From UA16 sp002292325 (lineage in GTDB: Bacteria; Bacteroidota; Bacteroidia; Flavobacteriales_D; Sanyastnellaceae): a DNA stretch of 64,000 bases. Position numbers and translations under genes: made by a program. Shown here piece after piece: positions 9,137 through 17,099 of the stretch. The stretch is taken from assembly GCA_943788645.1 (NCBI GenBank), contig CALSRC010000006.1, positions 1 to 64,000 on the forward strand, given 5' to 3'. Under the pieces are notes generated by a model, which worked only from the letters and a program-made list of their open reading frames with translations, was not told the origin of the DNA and ran no database searches. Numbering within the stretch: position 1 is the first letter of the stretch; every line of letters begins with the position of its first letter.

Positions 9137-10077
9137 TATATCTCGGACCAACAGGTCGTTGGTTTTTTGCTGATTCGGAAACTGAGTGATGCCGAAATAA
9201 ACCCGAAAACATCAGAACGAGATGGATCTCCTCTTTGAATGCCCGCCTGGTTCATCGCGCCGCCTTCAGACTCCGTCGACCGATCTGCCATCTGCACCGT
9301 CACTTCTCCTCTTTCTTGCATCAATACAGCACGATCTGCATAAACTCCACTCACATCATCGAGGTAATCCGTCCACGTCTTGCGCACGCCCCAATCGAAA
9401 CAAAACGTAGTAAATGGACCCAAATTGGATTTGAAGCCAAACCCGATGGGCATGGAAATGCCCGATGTCCCGTATGCCTCCAATCCCACCGCATCGGCCC
9501 AAGTGGTTCCTTGGCCTTCTGTTCCAAGAGGCTGCAATGGCGTCCATTGTCCATCCAACTCAGCCTCAGGCATGTGATTGTACACTCCGAGTCCTGTGAA
9601 CAAAAACGCCGTGAGCTTATCGCCCAAGTTCCCGACTTGATGATCGAGGTAATTGATTTCAACAAGGGCGCTTAATTCGCTTATGTCGTTGCGAAAATGC
9701 AGGTTTCGGTTGATTTGCCATGGATCGGAACTGTCTTCGTCCCAAGCTTCCACACGTCCTTTGAAATAGTTCACTCGCAATGAAAGTCGCGAAGAGAAAT
9801 TGTGCCTGTAATACATCCCGTAACCTGCGGAAAGCCTCCCCGCCAAATGCTTTCCAGGATTGATGTCTCCCATGTAATATCCCGTGCCGACAGCGAGCCC
9901 AATTTCTTTCGATTGATCGAATCTACGCTGAGACCAAAGATCAGTGATGGTAAAGCAGGTCATGGCAATGACCGCTAAAAGCAAACGAATATGAGATGAT
10001 GTAAAATGCAATGCGTTCCAATCGATGAGACGAACCTTTCTATAACGCACGAAATTAAGCGGAATTGTTCGAACCAA
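9136..10077 (-). CDS. porG: PorG/DUF6089 family outer-membrane protein (T9SS-associated)
   Basis: Up to 313 residues. A hydrophobic signal segment (LLLAVIAMTCF) is followed by short amphipathic strands rich in aromatic residues (IGLAVGTGYYMGDINPGKH, YGMYYRHNFSSRLSLR), an eight-strand-like barrel typical of DUF6089. In Porphyromonas gingivalis the family member PorG is a type IX secretion component, and the gene sits beside uppS and bamA across Bacteroidota, as here. There is no ATG ahead of the signal peptide: TTG at 10077, GTG at 10050 or TTG at 10011 are candidates, and the last gives the most normal signal peptide. Confidence 0.78.
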   Translation of the reverse strand: MVRTIPLNFVRYRKVRLIDWNALHFTSSHIRLLLAVIAMTCFTITDLWSQRRFDQSKEIGLAVGTGYYMGDINPGKHLAGRLSAGYGMYYRHNFSSRLSLRVNYFKGRVEAWDEDSSDPWQINRNLHFRNDISELSALVEINYLDHQVGNLGDKLTAFLFTGLGVYNHMPEAELDGQWTPLQPLGTEGQGTTWADAVGLEAYGTSGISMPIGFGFKSNLGPFTTFCFDWGVRKTWTDYLDDVSGVYADRAVLMQERGEVTVQMADRSTESEGGAMNQAGIQRGDPSRSDVFGFISASLSFRISKKPTTCWSEI

Positions 10078-10121
10078 ATCAAAAAAACCCCCAACAAAGG
10101 CAACAGTTTTTCAACGAAAGC

Positions 10122-11000
10122 TCATCGATCACGTGGATCCACACCCCAGTGCATTTTGGCCCGTACGGTGCCAAAAAATTCTTGGTGCTCAAGGTTCATC
10201 AAAAACAACCGAAACGGCGCATTGGTGACCTTCACTCTTCGCCCACCATCCAAGATGAACATTCTCGAATCGAGGCTCAGCAAAAACTGATTCTCCCTCC
10301 CTTCCGCTACCAATTGCAACTCGCCTTCAGCTGGAATCACCAGCGGCCGATTATTCAGGTTGTGCGGGGCAACTGGATTGATGCACAACACCTCCGAACC
10401 GGGCATAACAATGGGGCCTCCCGCACTCAATGAATAAGCCGTGGAACCTGTTGGAGTGGACACAATCAGTCCATCTGCCCAATAATTATTGACAAATACA
10501 TCATCTCTCAGCACCTCAACGTTCACCATACTGGATGTGTCCCGCTTCATGATGGCCACCTCATTCAATGCGAAAGGGAAATCTCCCAACTCCATGCCCT
10601 CCACTTCCACCTGCAACATCAATCGCTTTTCAAACCACACCTTCCCCGCGGTCACTGCATCCATCGCCAAATCAATTTCCTCAATCCCAACATTGGACAA
10701 GAAGCCCAGACGCCCTGTGTTCACTCCCAAGATCGGGATTTCCGTATCGCGAACCCAAATGGCCGCTTCCAGAACAGTACCATCGCCGCCAATCGCCACC
10801 AATAAATCGTAGCCCACCAATTCATCGGGCGTTTCAAATGACGACCAGTCTTTGGCGCGCGCCATGCGATCATCCAGGATTCTTTTAAAATTGGATTCAA
10901 CAATGGGGGCAGGATCTAATTCCTTAATGCGCGCAAGGATGCGTTTGATCGCATCGTCAAATTCAGGTGCAAACGTCTTCCCGTGAATGGCAATTTTCAT
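10122..11000 (-). CDS. nadK: NAD kinase
   Basis: This cytoplasmic enzyme phosphorylates NAD to NADP using ATP. 292 residues from the ATG at 11000 (MKIAIHGKTF); an ATG at 11009 overlapping the upstream stop as ATGA would add three residues. The diagnostic GGDGT motif (71-75, in VAIGGDGTVLEA) and the NAD-binding region STPTGSTAYSLSAGGPI are intact, and the beta-rich C-terminal half is complete. The frame runs further upstream but only through the CBS gene. It is second in the CBS-nadK-porG-uppS-bamA run. Confidence 0.95.
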   Translation of the reverse strand: MKIAIHGKTFAPEFDDAIKRILARIKELDPAPIVESNFKRILDDRMARAKDWSSFETPDELVGYDLLVAIGGDGTVLEAAIWVRDTEIPILGVNTGRLGFLSNVGIEEIDLAMDAVTAGKVWFEKRLMLQVEVEGMELGDFPFALNEVAIMKRDTSSMVNVEVLRDDVFVNNYWADGLIVSTPTGSTAYSLSAGGPIVMPGSEVLCINPVAPHNLNNRPLVIPAEGELQLVAEGRENQFLLSLDSRMFILDGGRRVKVTNAPFRLFLMNLEHQEFFGTVRAKMHWGVDPRDR

Positions 11001-11005
11001 GGCGC

Positions 11006-11671
11006 TCATTGTTTTAGATATCGCATGAAAGCATCGTATCGCTCCCTCATTTCTTCCTCGAGCTTTGGCGCATGTAAAAAAGATTGGATCGTGTATCCAA
11101 ACCGCTGAAATGTTGCAATCACCTTCTCCACATCCTCCGTTTGAACCTTGAGGGTCACCTCCACATTGCTCGAATCCGGTGCATGGGCTGTTGTGCAAGC
11201 CACGACTTTGGTATCGGCTCCTTCTACCAAACGAGCGATTTCCGAAATGGATAAGTCGCGCTCAGGGATTTCGAGCACCAGAACAGCTCCTTTTGCTGCC
11301 CAATGGGTTTCTTGCGCAAGGAACCGGAGAATGGATGAAGCGTCGACGCACCCAAGGTAGTTTCCTTGATCGACCACGGGCAAAGCATCCACCTCTGCGT
11401 CGACCCATTGAGCGACTAAATCATACAGATGACAGTTGGGTGCAGTAGCCACTTGCCGAGCATCCAATGTGGCCATAGGTGCCTGCTCATCCGCCTCCAT
11501 CAAATCTTCCTCATATACCAGCCCCCGGAAGTCTTCGCCATTGACCAATGGCAAATGCCGAACCTTGTATTCGTCCATCAGGCTGAGCACTTTTCCGGCG
11601 GAATCGTCCGGGCGAACGCACGGAAGATCTGAATTCATTATACGCTGTGCATACATGGTGTAATTTTGCAT
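11006..11671 (-). CDS. CBS-domain protein with C-terminal ACT-like domain (AcuB-like)
   Basis: 221 residues from the ATG at 11671 (MQNYTMYAQRIM). Two CBS motifs (about 7-60 and 70-125) form a Bateman module that usually binds adenine nucleotides; VRHLPLVNGEDFRGLV and VDALPVVDQGNYLGCV are the paired strands. The rest (about 128-205) looks like an ACT-type domain ending in a charged helix. The architecture resembles AcuB, whose role is not established. It begins the minus-strand envelope operon and diverges from pdxJ; the genetic partner is nadK, so sensing of adenylate or NAD state is conceivable but only inferred. Confidence 0.8.
   Translation of the reverse strand: MQNYTMYAQRIMNSDLPCVRPDDSAGKVLSLMDEYKVRHLPLVNGEDFRGLVYEEDLMEADEQAPMATLDARQVATAPNCHLYDLVAQWVDAEVDALPVVDQGNYLGCVDASSILRFLAQETHWAAKGAVLVLEIPERDLSISEIARLVEGADTKVVACTTAHAPDSSNVEVTLKVQTEDVEKVIATFQRFGYTIQSFLHAPKLEEEMRERYDAFMRYLKQ
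11661..11668 (+). promoter_or_regulatory. Possible -7 box for pdxJ (TAATTTTG)
   Basis: The sequence matches the Bacteroidota -7 consensus TAnnTTTG exactly and lies 51 bp before the pdxJ start. No good -33 TTTG is seen at 19-21 bp upstream, so support is partial. On the other strand the sequence at 11716-11708 reads TACCTTTCG, a one-base variant that could serve the CBS gene. Confidence 0.33.
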
Positions 11672-11719
11672 CAATCCACCGATGGAATGCACCGGAGGTG
11701 TTGGAATCGAAAGGTAAGG

Positions 11720-12445
11720 ATGACAAGACTCAGCGTCAACGTCAATAAAATTGCCACATTGCGCAATGCCCGTGGCGGAAAGGCCCCGGATGTCATTGCT
11801 GCTGCGCAGAACATTCAACTATATGGTGCTCAAGGGATTACAGTCCACCCAAGACCGGATGAGCGGCACATAACCTACGCCGATGTTCGCGGATTGAGGC
11901 CCATAGTTTCGACCGAGTTCAACATCGAAGGTTACCCCTCAGAAGGGTTTTTAGCCTTGGTCTGTGAAGTCAAACCAGAACAAGTGACGCTCGTTCCTGA
12001 TAGCCCTGATGTATTGACGTCGAATCAAGGCTGGGCGGTCCGCAAGGAACGCGCGATGCTCGAAATAGTCATCCGACGATTGAAGGAAAACGGAATGCGA
12101 GTGAGCTTGTTTACGTCCACTGACCACGCAGAAATTGAGGCGTCAGCAAACATTGGAGCTGACCGAATCGAATTATACACAGAACCATATGCACAAGGCT
12201 ACGCTCAAGGAAACCTGGATGCTGTCATTCCTTTTGCCCGTGCAGCAGCATTTGCACACGGCTGCGGAATCGAGGTAAATGCCGGACACGACCTCGACGC
12301 GCAAAACCTGACTCACTTTGCTGCAAACGTGCCTTATTTGGCAGAAGTGAGCATTGGACATGCCCTAATTTCAGATGCTTTATACAACGGTTTGGAACGG
12401 ACGGTGCAAACCTATTTGGATTGTTTGAAACCGGCTCATTCATGA
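11720..12445 (+). CDS. pdxJ: Pyridoxine 5'-phosphate synthase
   Basis: This enzyme condenses 1-deoxyxylulose 5-phosphate with 3-amino-2-oxopropyl phosphate, the ring-closing step of DXP-dependent vitamin B6 synthesis. 241 residues from the ATG at 11720, preceded by AAGGTAAGG. The family-defining N-terminus RLSVNVNKIATLRNARGG and the phosphate/active-site segment GITVHPRPDERHI (His43, Arg45, His50, matching E. coli His45/Arg47/His52) are present, as is EVNAGHDLD near the C-terminus. Its substrate is the product of Dxs, encoded near 44 kb. The stop overlaps the next start (ATGA). Confidence 0.96.
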   Translation: MTRLSVNVNKIATLRNARGGKAPDVIAAAQNIQLYGAQGITVHPRPDERHITYADVRGLRPIVSTEFNIEGYPSEGFLALVCEVKPEQVTLVPDSPDVLTSNQGWAVRKERAMLEIVIRRLKENGMRVSLFTSTDHAEIEASANIGADRIELYTEPYAQGYAQGNLDAVIPFARAAAFAHGCGIEVNAGHDLDAQNLTHFAANVPYLAEVSIGHALISDALYNGLERTVQTYLDCLKPAHS

Positions 12446-13230
12446 GTGAACACATCAATCCCTCACCTCTTTTTGCACGAAACCTTGGCGACACTGCTGC
12501 TCCGCCATTGATCATCCTGCATGGGTTATTGGGAACTTCTGACAATTGGCAATCCCTCGGCAAACAATTCGCAGAAACCCACTATGTGCACCTGCTTGAT
12601 CAACGCAATCACGGCCGCAGTCCTCACCATGCTTCACATCGTTACAGAGATATGGCGTCTGATTTATGCGCCTACATGGATGCCGAGAACATGCGAAGCG
12701 CTGCTATTTTGGGCCACAGCATGGGCGGGAAAACGGCCCTGGTATTCGCTCATGAAAACCCCGAACGGGTCGATCGGTTGGTCATCGCGGACATGGCAGC
12801 ACGCGCATACACGCCGCATCACGCCCCGATCTTCGATGCGCTACTTACCGCTCCCATCGCTCATGCAACGTCACGCAAAGAAATAGAATCGCATGTTTTA
12901 GCGCGGCTTCAAGAGCCCGGAATGGTCGCTTTTCTGATGAAAAATTTGCGTCGAGAAAAATCCGGCGGTTTCACCTGGCGACCGAACCTGCCTGTGTTAG
13001 CTGAGTCTCTGAACGAGGTGGTAGGCAGCGTCGAATTGGAAACCAACACCCTGCCTACACTGCTCATCCATGGGGGGCAATCCGATTATGTCAGTCCCGC
13101 TGATTTGCAATTGTTTGATCAACGCTGTCTGCAATTGGAAACCCACAAAATTCCTGAGGCAGGCCATTGGCTCCATGCGAGCCATCCCCGTGAGTTTTTT
13201 GATGTCGTCTCCGATTTCTTAAACGGATAG
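12442..13230 (+). CDS. Alpha/beta hydrolase (YbfF-like esterase)
   Basis: 262 residues from the ATG at 12442, overlapping the pdxJ stop. The oxyanion loop HGLLGTSDNW (27-36), the motif LLDQRNHGRSPH typical of YbfF, the nucleophile elbow GHSMGG (Ser93) and the C-terminal catalytic His in EAGHWLHA (His242) are intact. YbfF relatives hydrolyse short-chain acyl esters and acyl-CoA; the natural substrate is unknown. Coupling to pdxJ suggests only shared expression. The gene ends 15 bp before the convergent ClC gene. Confidence 0.87.
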   Translation: MSEHINPSPLFARNLGDTAAPPLIILHGLLGTSDNWQSLGKQFAETHYVHLLDQRNHGRSPHHASHRYRDMASDLCAYMDAENMRSAAILGHSMGGKTALVFAHENPERVDRLVIADMAARAYTPHHAPIFDALLTAPIAHATSRKEIESHVLARLQEPGMVAFLMKNLRREKSGGFTWRPNLPVLAESLNEVVGSVELETNTLPTLLIHGGQSDYVSPADLQLFDQRCLQLETHKIPEAGHWLHASHPREFFDVVSDFLNG

Positions 13231-13245
13231 TTCGAGGCGAATCGT

Positions 13246-15027
13246 TCAGCGAATGCTGGCATCTTTCAACCAAGTCCGGTACGTGTCAAAAAGCCTGGTT
13301 TGAGAGACAAAACCGCAGTAGGCTCCATCTTTCAAAACAGGCAGAAATGACGCATCTGTTCGCTCAAATGCCTTCATCACATCGTCCATTTTTGATCCTG
13401 AATTGATGGTCGCTATAGGCAGAACCATCAGGTCATGTACCTTAATGGTGCCATACACCTCCGTGTCAAACATGACCTCCCTGACATCCTGCAAGTCGAC
13501 CACGCCGAGCAAACTTCGGTGACGATCCAATACCGGAAATAAATTACGAGAACTCCGTTCAATAATGGGAATCAATTGCCCCAAAGTCCAATGAGGGTTA
13601 AGAATTTCGTAATCCGATTCAATTTGGTCCTGCAGACGCATCAAAGTCAAAACGGACTGATCCTTGTCGTGGGTTAACAACTCTCCTCGTTCGGCCAATT
13701 CTCTCGTATACACGCTGTGCCGCATCCACCATTTGGAAAGCTGAAAGCTAATGCCCGCAGTGAGCATGACCGGAACAAACAGAGCATACCCGCCGCTGAC
13801 CTCCGCTGCCAGCAGAATGGCAGTGAGCGGCGCATGAAGAACCCCAGCGAGCAACCCCGCCAATCCAGCCAGCACAGCATTGCCGATTGGCAAGCTCCAC
13901 GTCGGGCCAATCCAACCGGCGACCAAGGCAAATTGATATCCCAATAAAGCACCACAAAAAATAGCGGGTGCAAACACGCCTGCAACGCCTCCAGCCCCAA
14001 GTGTAACCCCTGTAACAATCGGTTTCAGGACCCATGCGATCATCAAAAATGCAATGAGCATCCAACCTTCGGGATCCATATTCCGCATGGTCATGTCCGA
14101 GGCCAATATTTTGGAGTGCCCTCCAAATAAGGCATTCACCACCTCATAACCCTCTCCGTACAATGACGGGAACAGCAACAATGCAAGTCCAATCAATAGC
14201 CCACCAATCCAAATCCGCAGCCGCTTCGAAGGCAGCCACGCAATGGCCTGACTTGAACCTAAATACAGCTTGGAAAAAATGACCGAACCCACACCACAAA
14301 CGACCCCCAAAAGCATGTACAAAGGCAAATTCATCATGCGAAAGGAATCCAAAACGGGCGTATTCAAAATATTCTCATCTCCCATCAAAACAGTCGCGGT
14401 GATCAGAGACGTCAATGAAGCGAGAAGCAAGGGAACAAGGCTCGCCGCTGTGAGATCTAACATGATAACCTCTACGGCAAAAATAATTGCGGCGACAGGC
14501 GCTTTGAACAACGCCGCAAGAGAGGCGGAAGCTGCACAGCCAATGAGCAACATTCGCCGATTAAAAGTGCGCTTGGTTTGACGGCCAATTTCGGAGCCAA
14601 CGGCCGCCGCCGATTGCAGCGATGGCCCTTCGAGTCCGCCAGATCCACCGAGTCCCACTGAAAGCGAACTCGTAATCAACGGCGCGAACATCCACGTCCG
14701 CTTGATCCTTCCATGCCGTTGCGACAAGGCGTGCAAAATGCTTGGAACGCCCGGTCCCGGGTGATCACCACCCAACCAGTTCTGCACCACCCAATGCGTT
14801 GCGAGCAAACCCAAAATAGGCCCGATGGCCAACCACCAGGACCAAGACAGCCAATCCCCTACGCCGGACATTCCCGCGTGCAAACCGCCGACGACCCGCT
14901 TCAGTAATACAGCCATTAAGCCTGCGGCAAAACCCGTCAATGCCGCCCAGCCAAGTAAAGCGCGTTCAGACCCTTTCCAGTCTCTCAATGCACCGATTAG
15001 GCGCTCCTTCCAAAAGCGGGCAAGCAT
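13246..15027 (-). CDS. ClC-family chloride channel/antiporter with C-terminal CBS pair
   Basis: 593 residues. The membrane part (about 25-430) carries the three anion-selectivity loops: GPGVPS (91-96), GLEGPS with the gating glutamate Glu133, and GAGGVAGVFAP mid-protein. Two CBS domains follow (about 445-590), a feature of many bacterial and all eukaryotic ClC proteins, likely for nucleotide regulation. With the gate Glu present it may be a proton-coupled exchanger or a channel; I cannot decide from sequence. It is transcribed away from the stress-protein gene across a 65 bp gap. Confidence 0.9.
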   Translation of the reverse strand: MLARFWKERLIGALRDWKGSERALLGWAALTGFAAGLMAVLLKRVVGGLHAGMSGVGDWLSWSWWLAIGPILGLLATHWVVQNWLGGDHPGPGVPSILHALSQRHGRIKRTWMFAPLITSSLSVGLGGSGGLEGPSLQSAAAVGSEIGRQTKRTFNRRMLLIGCAASASLAALFKAPVAAIIFAVEVIMLDLTAASLVPLLLASLTSLITATVLMGDENILNTPVLDSFRMMNLPLYMLLGVVCGVGSVIFSKLYLGSSQAIAWLPSKRLRIWIGGLLIGLALLLFPSLYGEGYEVVNALFGGHSKILASDMTMRNMDPEGWMLIAFLMIAWVLKPIVTGVTLGAGGVAGVFAPAIFCGALLGYQFALVAGWIGPTWSLPIGNAVLAGLAGLLAGVLHAPLTAILLAAEVSGGYALFVPVMLTAGISFQLSKWWMRHSVYTRELAERGELLTHDKDQSVLTLMRLQDQIESDYEILNPHWTLGQLIPIIERSSRNLFPVLDRHRSLLGVVDLQDVREVMFDTEVYGTIKVHDLMVLPIATINSGSKMDDVMKAFERTDASFLPVLKDGAYCGFVSQTRLFDTYRTWLKDASIR

Positions 15028-15061
15028 GGTGCGAATTTCGTTCGAATCATCGGTTAAGAGT

Positions 15062-15069
15062 TACCTTTG
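15062..15069 (+). promoter_or_regulatory. Possible -7 box for the universal stress gene (TACCTTTG)
   Basis: The site is an exact TAnnTTTG match 23 bp before the start codon. Upstream TTCG tetramers at 15037 and 15041 are weak -33 candidates at spacings of 21 and 17 bp. The same TACCTTYG sequence recurs before the YfiR operon and polA. Confidence 0.38.
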
Positions 15070-15092
15070 ACGAGAAATTGATTAACACTCTT

Positions 15093-15926
15093 ATGTCTCA
15101 ACATCGCATTCTTGTGCCCATGGATTTCACTCCAGTGAGTGACATCGCCCTTGAACACGCAGTAGCCGTGGGAAAAGCTTTCGCAAGTGAAATCATGCTT
15201 TTGCATATCATCAGCTCCAAAAAGGAGATGACCGATGCGCGTCTTCGAATGCAAGCTTGGCAAGAAAAAGCGACCAAAGAATATCCGCATGAAGTGAGAA
15301 CGGCGGTGCGCATTGGGTCGATTTTTGAAGACATTGACGATGTTGCGGTTGAGCAAGATGCCAACTTGGTCATCATGGGTACCCACGGAATCAGAGGCAT
15401 GCAGTTTTTAACTGGGGGAAGGGCTTTGCGCATCGTGACCAATTGCTCAACTCCTTTTATCATAACACAGGAGCGCGGAATTAAGCCTTCTGGTTACGAC
15501 GACATCGTCGTGCCGCTTGATTTACACCAAGACACCAAGCAAAAGCTGTCCACCGTCGCAGAAATGGCCAAGTATTTCAAAGGCCGAGTCCACATCATCA
15601 GTCCTGCGGAAAGTGATGAATTTCTAAGCAACCAATTGAGCCGCAACATCGCGTTTGCGAAAGAGTACTTCTCGGACCGCGGAATTGACTACACGGTCAA
15701 AATTTCAGAGCATAGTTCGAGTGCCTTTGTGAAAGACGTCGTTCGGTTTGCGGCAGCGATAGAATCGGATTTGATTAGCATCATGAACCTTCACGAAAAG
15801 AGCCTCATGGGCATTTTGGGGCAGAGTTATGAGCAGCAAATCATCACCAACGAAGCCCAAATTCCGGTGCTGATTATCAATCCAATTGAGACACGCGTTA
15901 TTCGGGGCTCCGTCTTCACGCATTAA
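15093..15926 (+). CDS. Tandem universal stress protein (two UspA domains)
   Basis: 277 residues from the ATG at 15093 (MSQHRILVPMDFTP). Two UspA folds lie in tandem: residues 1-135 with the ATP-binding pattern GTHGIRGMQFLTGG, and about 145-277 starting DDIVVPLDLHQD. The second nucleotide loop (LHEKSLMGILGQSYEQQII) is less canonical. Proteins of this type are induced in stress and starvation and can bind ATP; the role here is not known. The stop codon lies within a 15 bp tandem repeat. Confidence 0.9.
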   Translation: MSQHRILVPMDFTPVSDIALEHAVAVGKAFASEIMLLHIISSKKEMTDARLRMQAWQEKATKEYPHEVRTAVRIGSIFEDIDDVAVEQDANLVIMGTHGIRGMQFLTGGRALRIVTNCSTPFIITQERGIKPSGYDDIVVPLDLHQDTKQKLSTVAEMAKYFKGRVHIISPAESDEFLSNQLSRNIAFAKEYFSDRGIDYTVKISEHSSSAFVKDVVRFAAAIESDLISIMNLHEKSLMGILGQSYEQQIITNEAQIPVLIINPIETRVIRGSVFTH

Positions 15927-15957
15927 ATCTTCACGCATTAAGTCTTCACGCATCGCA
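15913..15957 (+). repeat. 15 bp tandem repeat, about three copies, spanning the stop codon of the stress gene
   Basis: Three successive copies begin at 15913, 15928 and 15943 with the unit TCTTCACGCATTAAR; the third decays after 11 bases. The first copy encodes the last residues (SSRH-stop region) of the upstream protein, so the repeat grew out of its 3' end. Read on the other strand it gives a period of five residues, but no gene is supported there. Confidence 0.8.
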
Positions 15958-16029
15958 AGTGCGGAGCAAAATGGATTCGACTAGCAATGCAGTCTAGATG
16001 ATATCCTTGACCCCCGTGAGGGATCATTG

Positions 16030-16242
16030 TCATCCCTTTGGAAAATTCTTGCGCATGATTTGGATGTCGGCCTGAGAGGCATAGTCCACGATGAAGACTT
16101 TGCAGTCTGCTTGAGATGCATAATTCACCAACTTTCCGTTGGCGATGATGGCTTCGTTTTTCTCTTGACTTGAATAGTCAACAAAAAACACCTTGTAGTC
16201 AGCCTGTGAGGCGTAATCGACCATGAAGACTTTGGCGGGCAT
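16030..16242 (-). CDS. Small internally repeated protein, DUF6150-like
   Basis: 70 residues made almost wholly of a 12-residue unit: KVFMVDYASQAD (4-15), KVFFVDYSSQEK (17-28), KLVNYASQAD (37-46) and KVFIVDYASQAD (48-59). The pattern resembles a family of short repeat proteins I recall as DUF6150; its function is unknown. No signal peptide, so cytoplasmic. The DNA of the units is diverged, so the protein repeat is old or under selection. A hairpin GGAGA-ATTTG-TCTCC (16248-16262) sits over the translation start region. The neighbour is an orphan gene read divergently. Confidence 0.72.
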   Translation of the reverse strand: MPAKVFMVDYASQADYKVFFVDYSSQEKNEAIIANGKLVNYASQADCKVFIVDYASQADIQIMRKNFPKG

Positions 16243-16291
16243 AATGTGGAGAATTTGTCTCCAATGTAGTTCAAATTCCCCTCTACTCGTA

Positions 16292-16321
16292 CTAATTTAG
16301 GTCTCAAAGAGAATTTTCAAA
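16292..16321 (-). promoter_or_regulatory. Possible promoter of the repeat protein, with -7 box shared with the divergent gene
   Basis: On the minus strand TTTG (16321-16318) is followed after 18 bp by TAAATTAG (16299-16292), close to TTTG-N19-TAnnTTTG. On the plus strand the same nearly palindromic element reads TAATTTAG (16293-16300), with TTCA 19 bp upstream, and could serve the gene at 16323. Confidence 0.33.
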
Positions 16322-16322
16322 G

Positions 16323-17081
16323 ATGAATAGAGTCTTTCGTGTCAACTTCGGAGGGTATGGCGGCGAGCTGGTGATCGGTAAGGTGCAGTCCAAATTCGTG
16401 GAGTACTGGAAGCAGCGCATTCTCAACGGCGAAATGAACCACCCGGAAAATAGCGCTGGGCTGGTAAATCATCTCAGGGGGTTGGAGTGGGGTGATGAGG
16501 ATGTAGATGACCAATCTCCTAGTCTCAGAGAGGAAGGAGTGAACCCCGCGTGGAATGAGGTGGACGACATTGAGCACCTCTGGGCGGCTTATGCCGATGG
16601 AGGATTCACCGTGGCCGAGGTGACAGGGCTGGAAGGAGATGAACGCCATTTCGGAGGCGATGCCCAGCCATTCGAACACCAAGGATCCCTCTACAGTCGA
16701 GAGGCCTATTTCGATGGTGACCTTCCCGAGGCTTCCAATCATCTGAGCCAGAAGGACATCGAAGCGCATTTTGTACCCGTCCTACTGGTCCACACCTCGG
16801 AGAAGGGCGACTTCGGATGCGTGTTCGTCGAAACCGAGGATGGGGCGGATTTCGACCCGAAGAAATTCTCCTTCAGCATTTGCGAGAACAATTACTGCGA
16901 GATAATCGACCGATGCTTTTATGGCCGGCAGGAATGCCAAGCGGAGACCGGATTCAGCAGCACGTCCAGTTCCGTGAGTGGAGATCATGCTATGGTCGGA
17001 TATTTCAATGCGAAATACCATGATCCCCGGGATCGGTACACCGAAGATTACCTGAACCAGAATCATTACTGGACGGATTGA
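16323..17081 (+). CDS. Orphan acidic hypothetical protein
   Basis: 252 residues, strongly acidic, with no signal peptide or membrane segment. I recognise no family. The N-terminus NFGGYGGELVIGKV looks like a compact beta sheet; the middle holds VDDIEHLW and a Gly/Asp-rich stretch; a probable second fold begins about HFVPVLLVHTS and includes four close cysteines (CENNYCEIIDRCFYGRQEC), which could bind metal. The C-terminus is Tyr/Asn/Asp-rich. Coding evidence is a long clean frame with a start at 16323, filling the gap to within 18 bp of the convergent phosphatase gene. With the DUF6150-like gene it forms the only obviously accessory pair here. Confidence 0.68.
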   Translation: MNRVFRVNFGGYGGELVIGKVQSKFVEYWKQRILNGEMNHPENSAGLVNHLRGLEWGDEDVDDQSPSLREEGVNPAWNEVDDIEHLWAAYADGGFTVAEVTGLEGDERHFGGDAQPFEHQGSLYSREAYFDGDLPEASNHLSQKDIEAHFVPVLLVHTSEKGDFGCVFVETEDGADFDPKKFSFSICENNYCEIIDRCFYGRQECQAETGFSSTSSSVSGDHAMVGYFNAKYHDPRDRYTEDYLNQNHYWTD

Positions 17082-17099
17082 ACTTCCTGTTTGCGCGAT

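Noticed and set aside
15705..15953. Open frame starting MREDLMREDL on the minus strand
   Set aside because: Its repetitive start is the 15 bp DNA repeat read backwards and the rest is antisense to the stress gene.
15913..15957. Short CRISPR-like array
   Set aside because: Copies are contiguous with no spacers and there are no cas genes in the window.
15998..16045. Possible terminator between the stress gene and the repeat protein
   Set aside because: The pairing around ATCCTTGACCCCCGTGAGGGAT is short and imperfect and lacks a T-tract.
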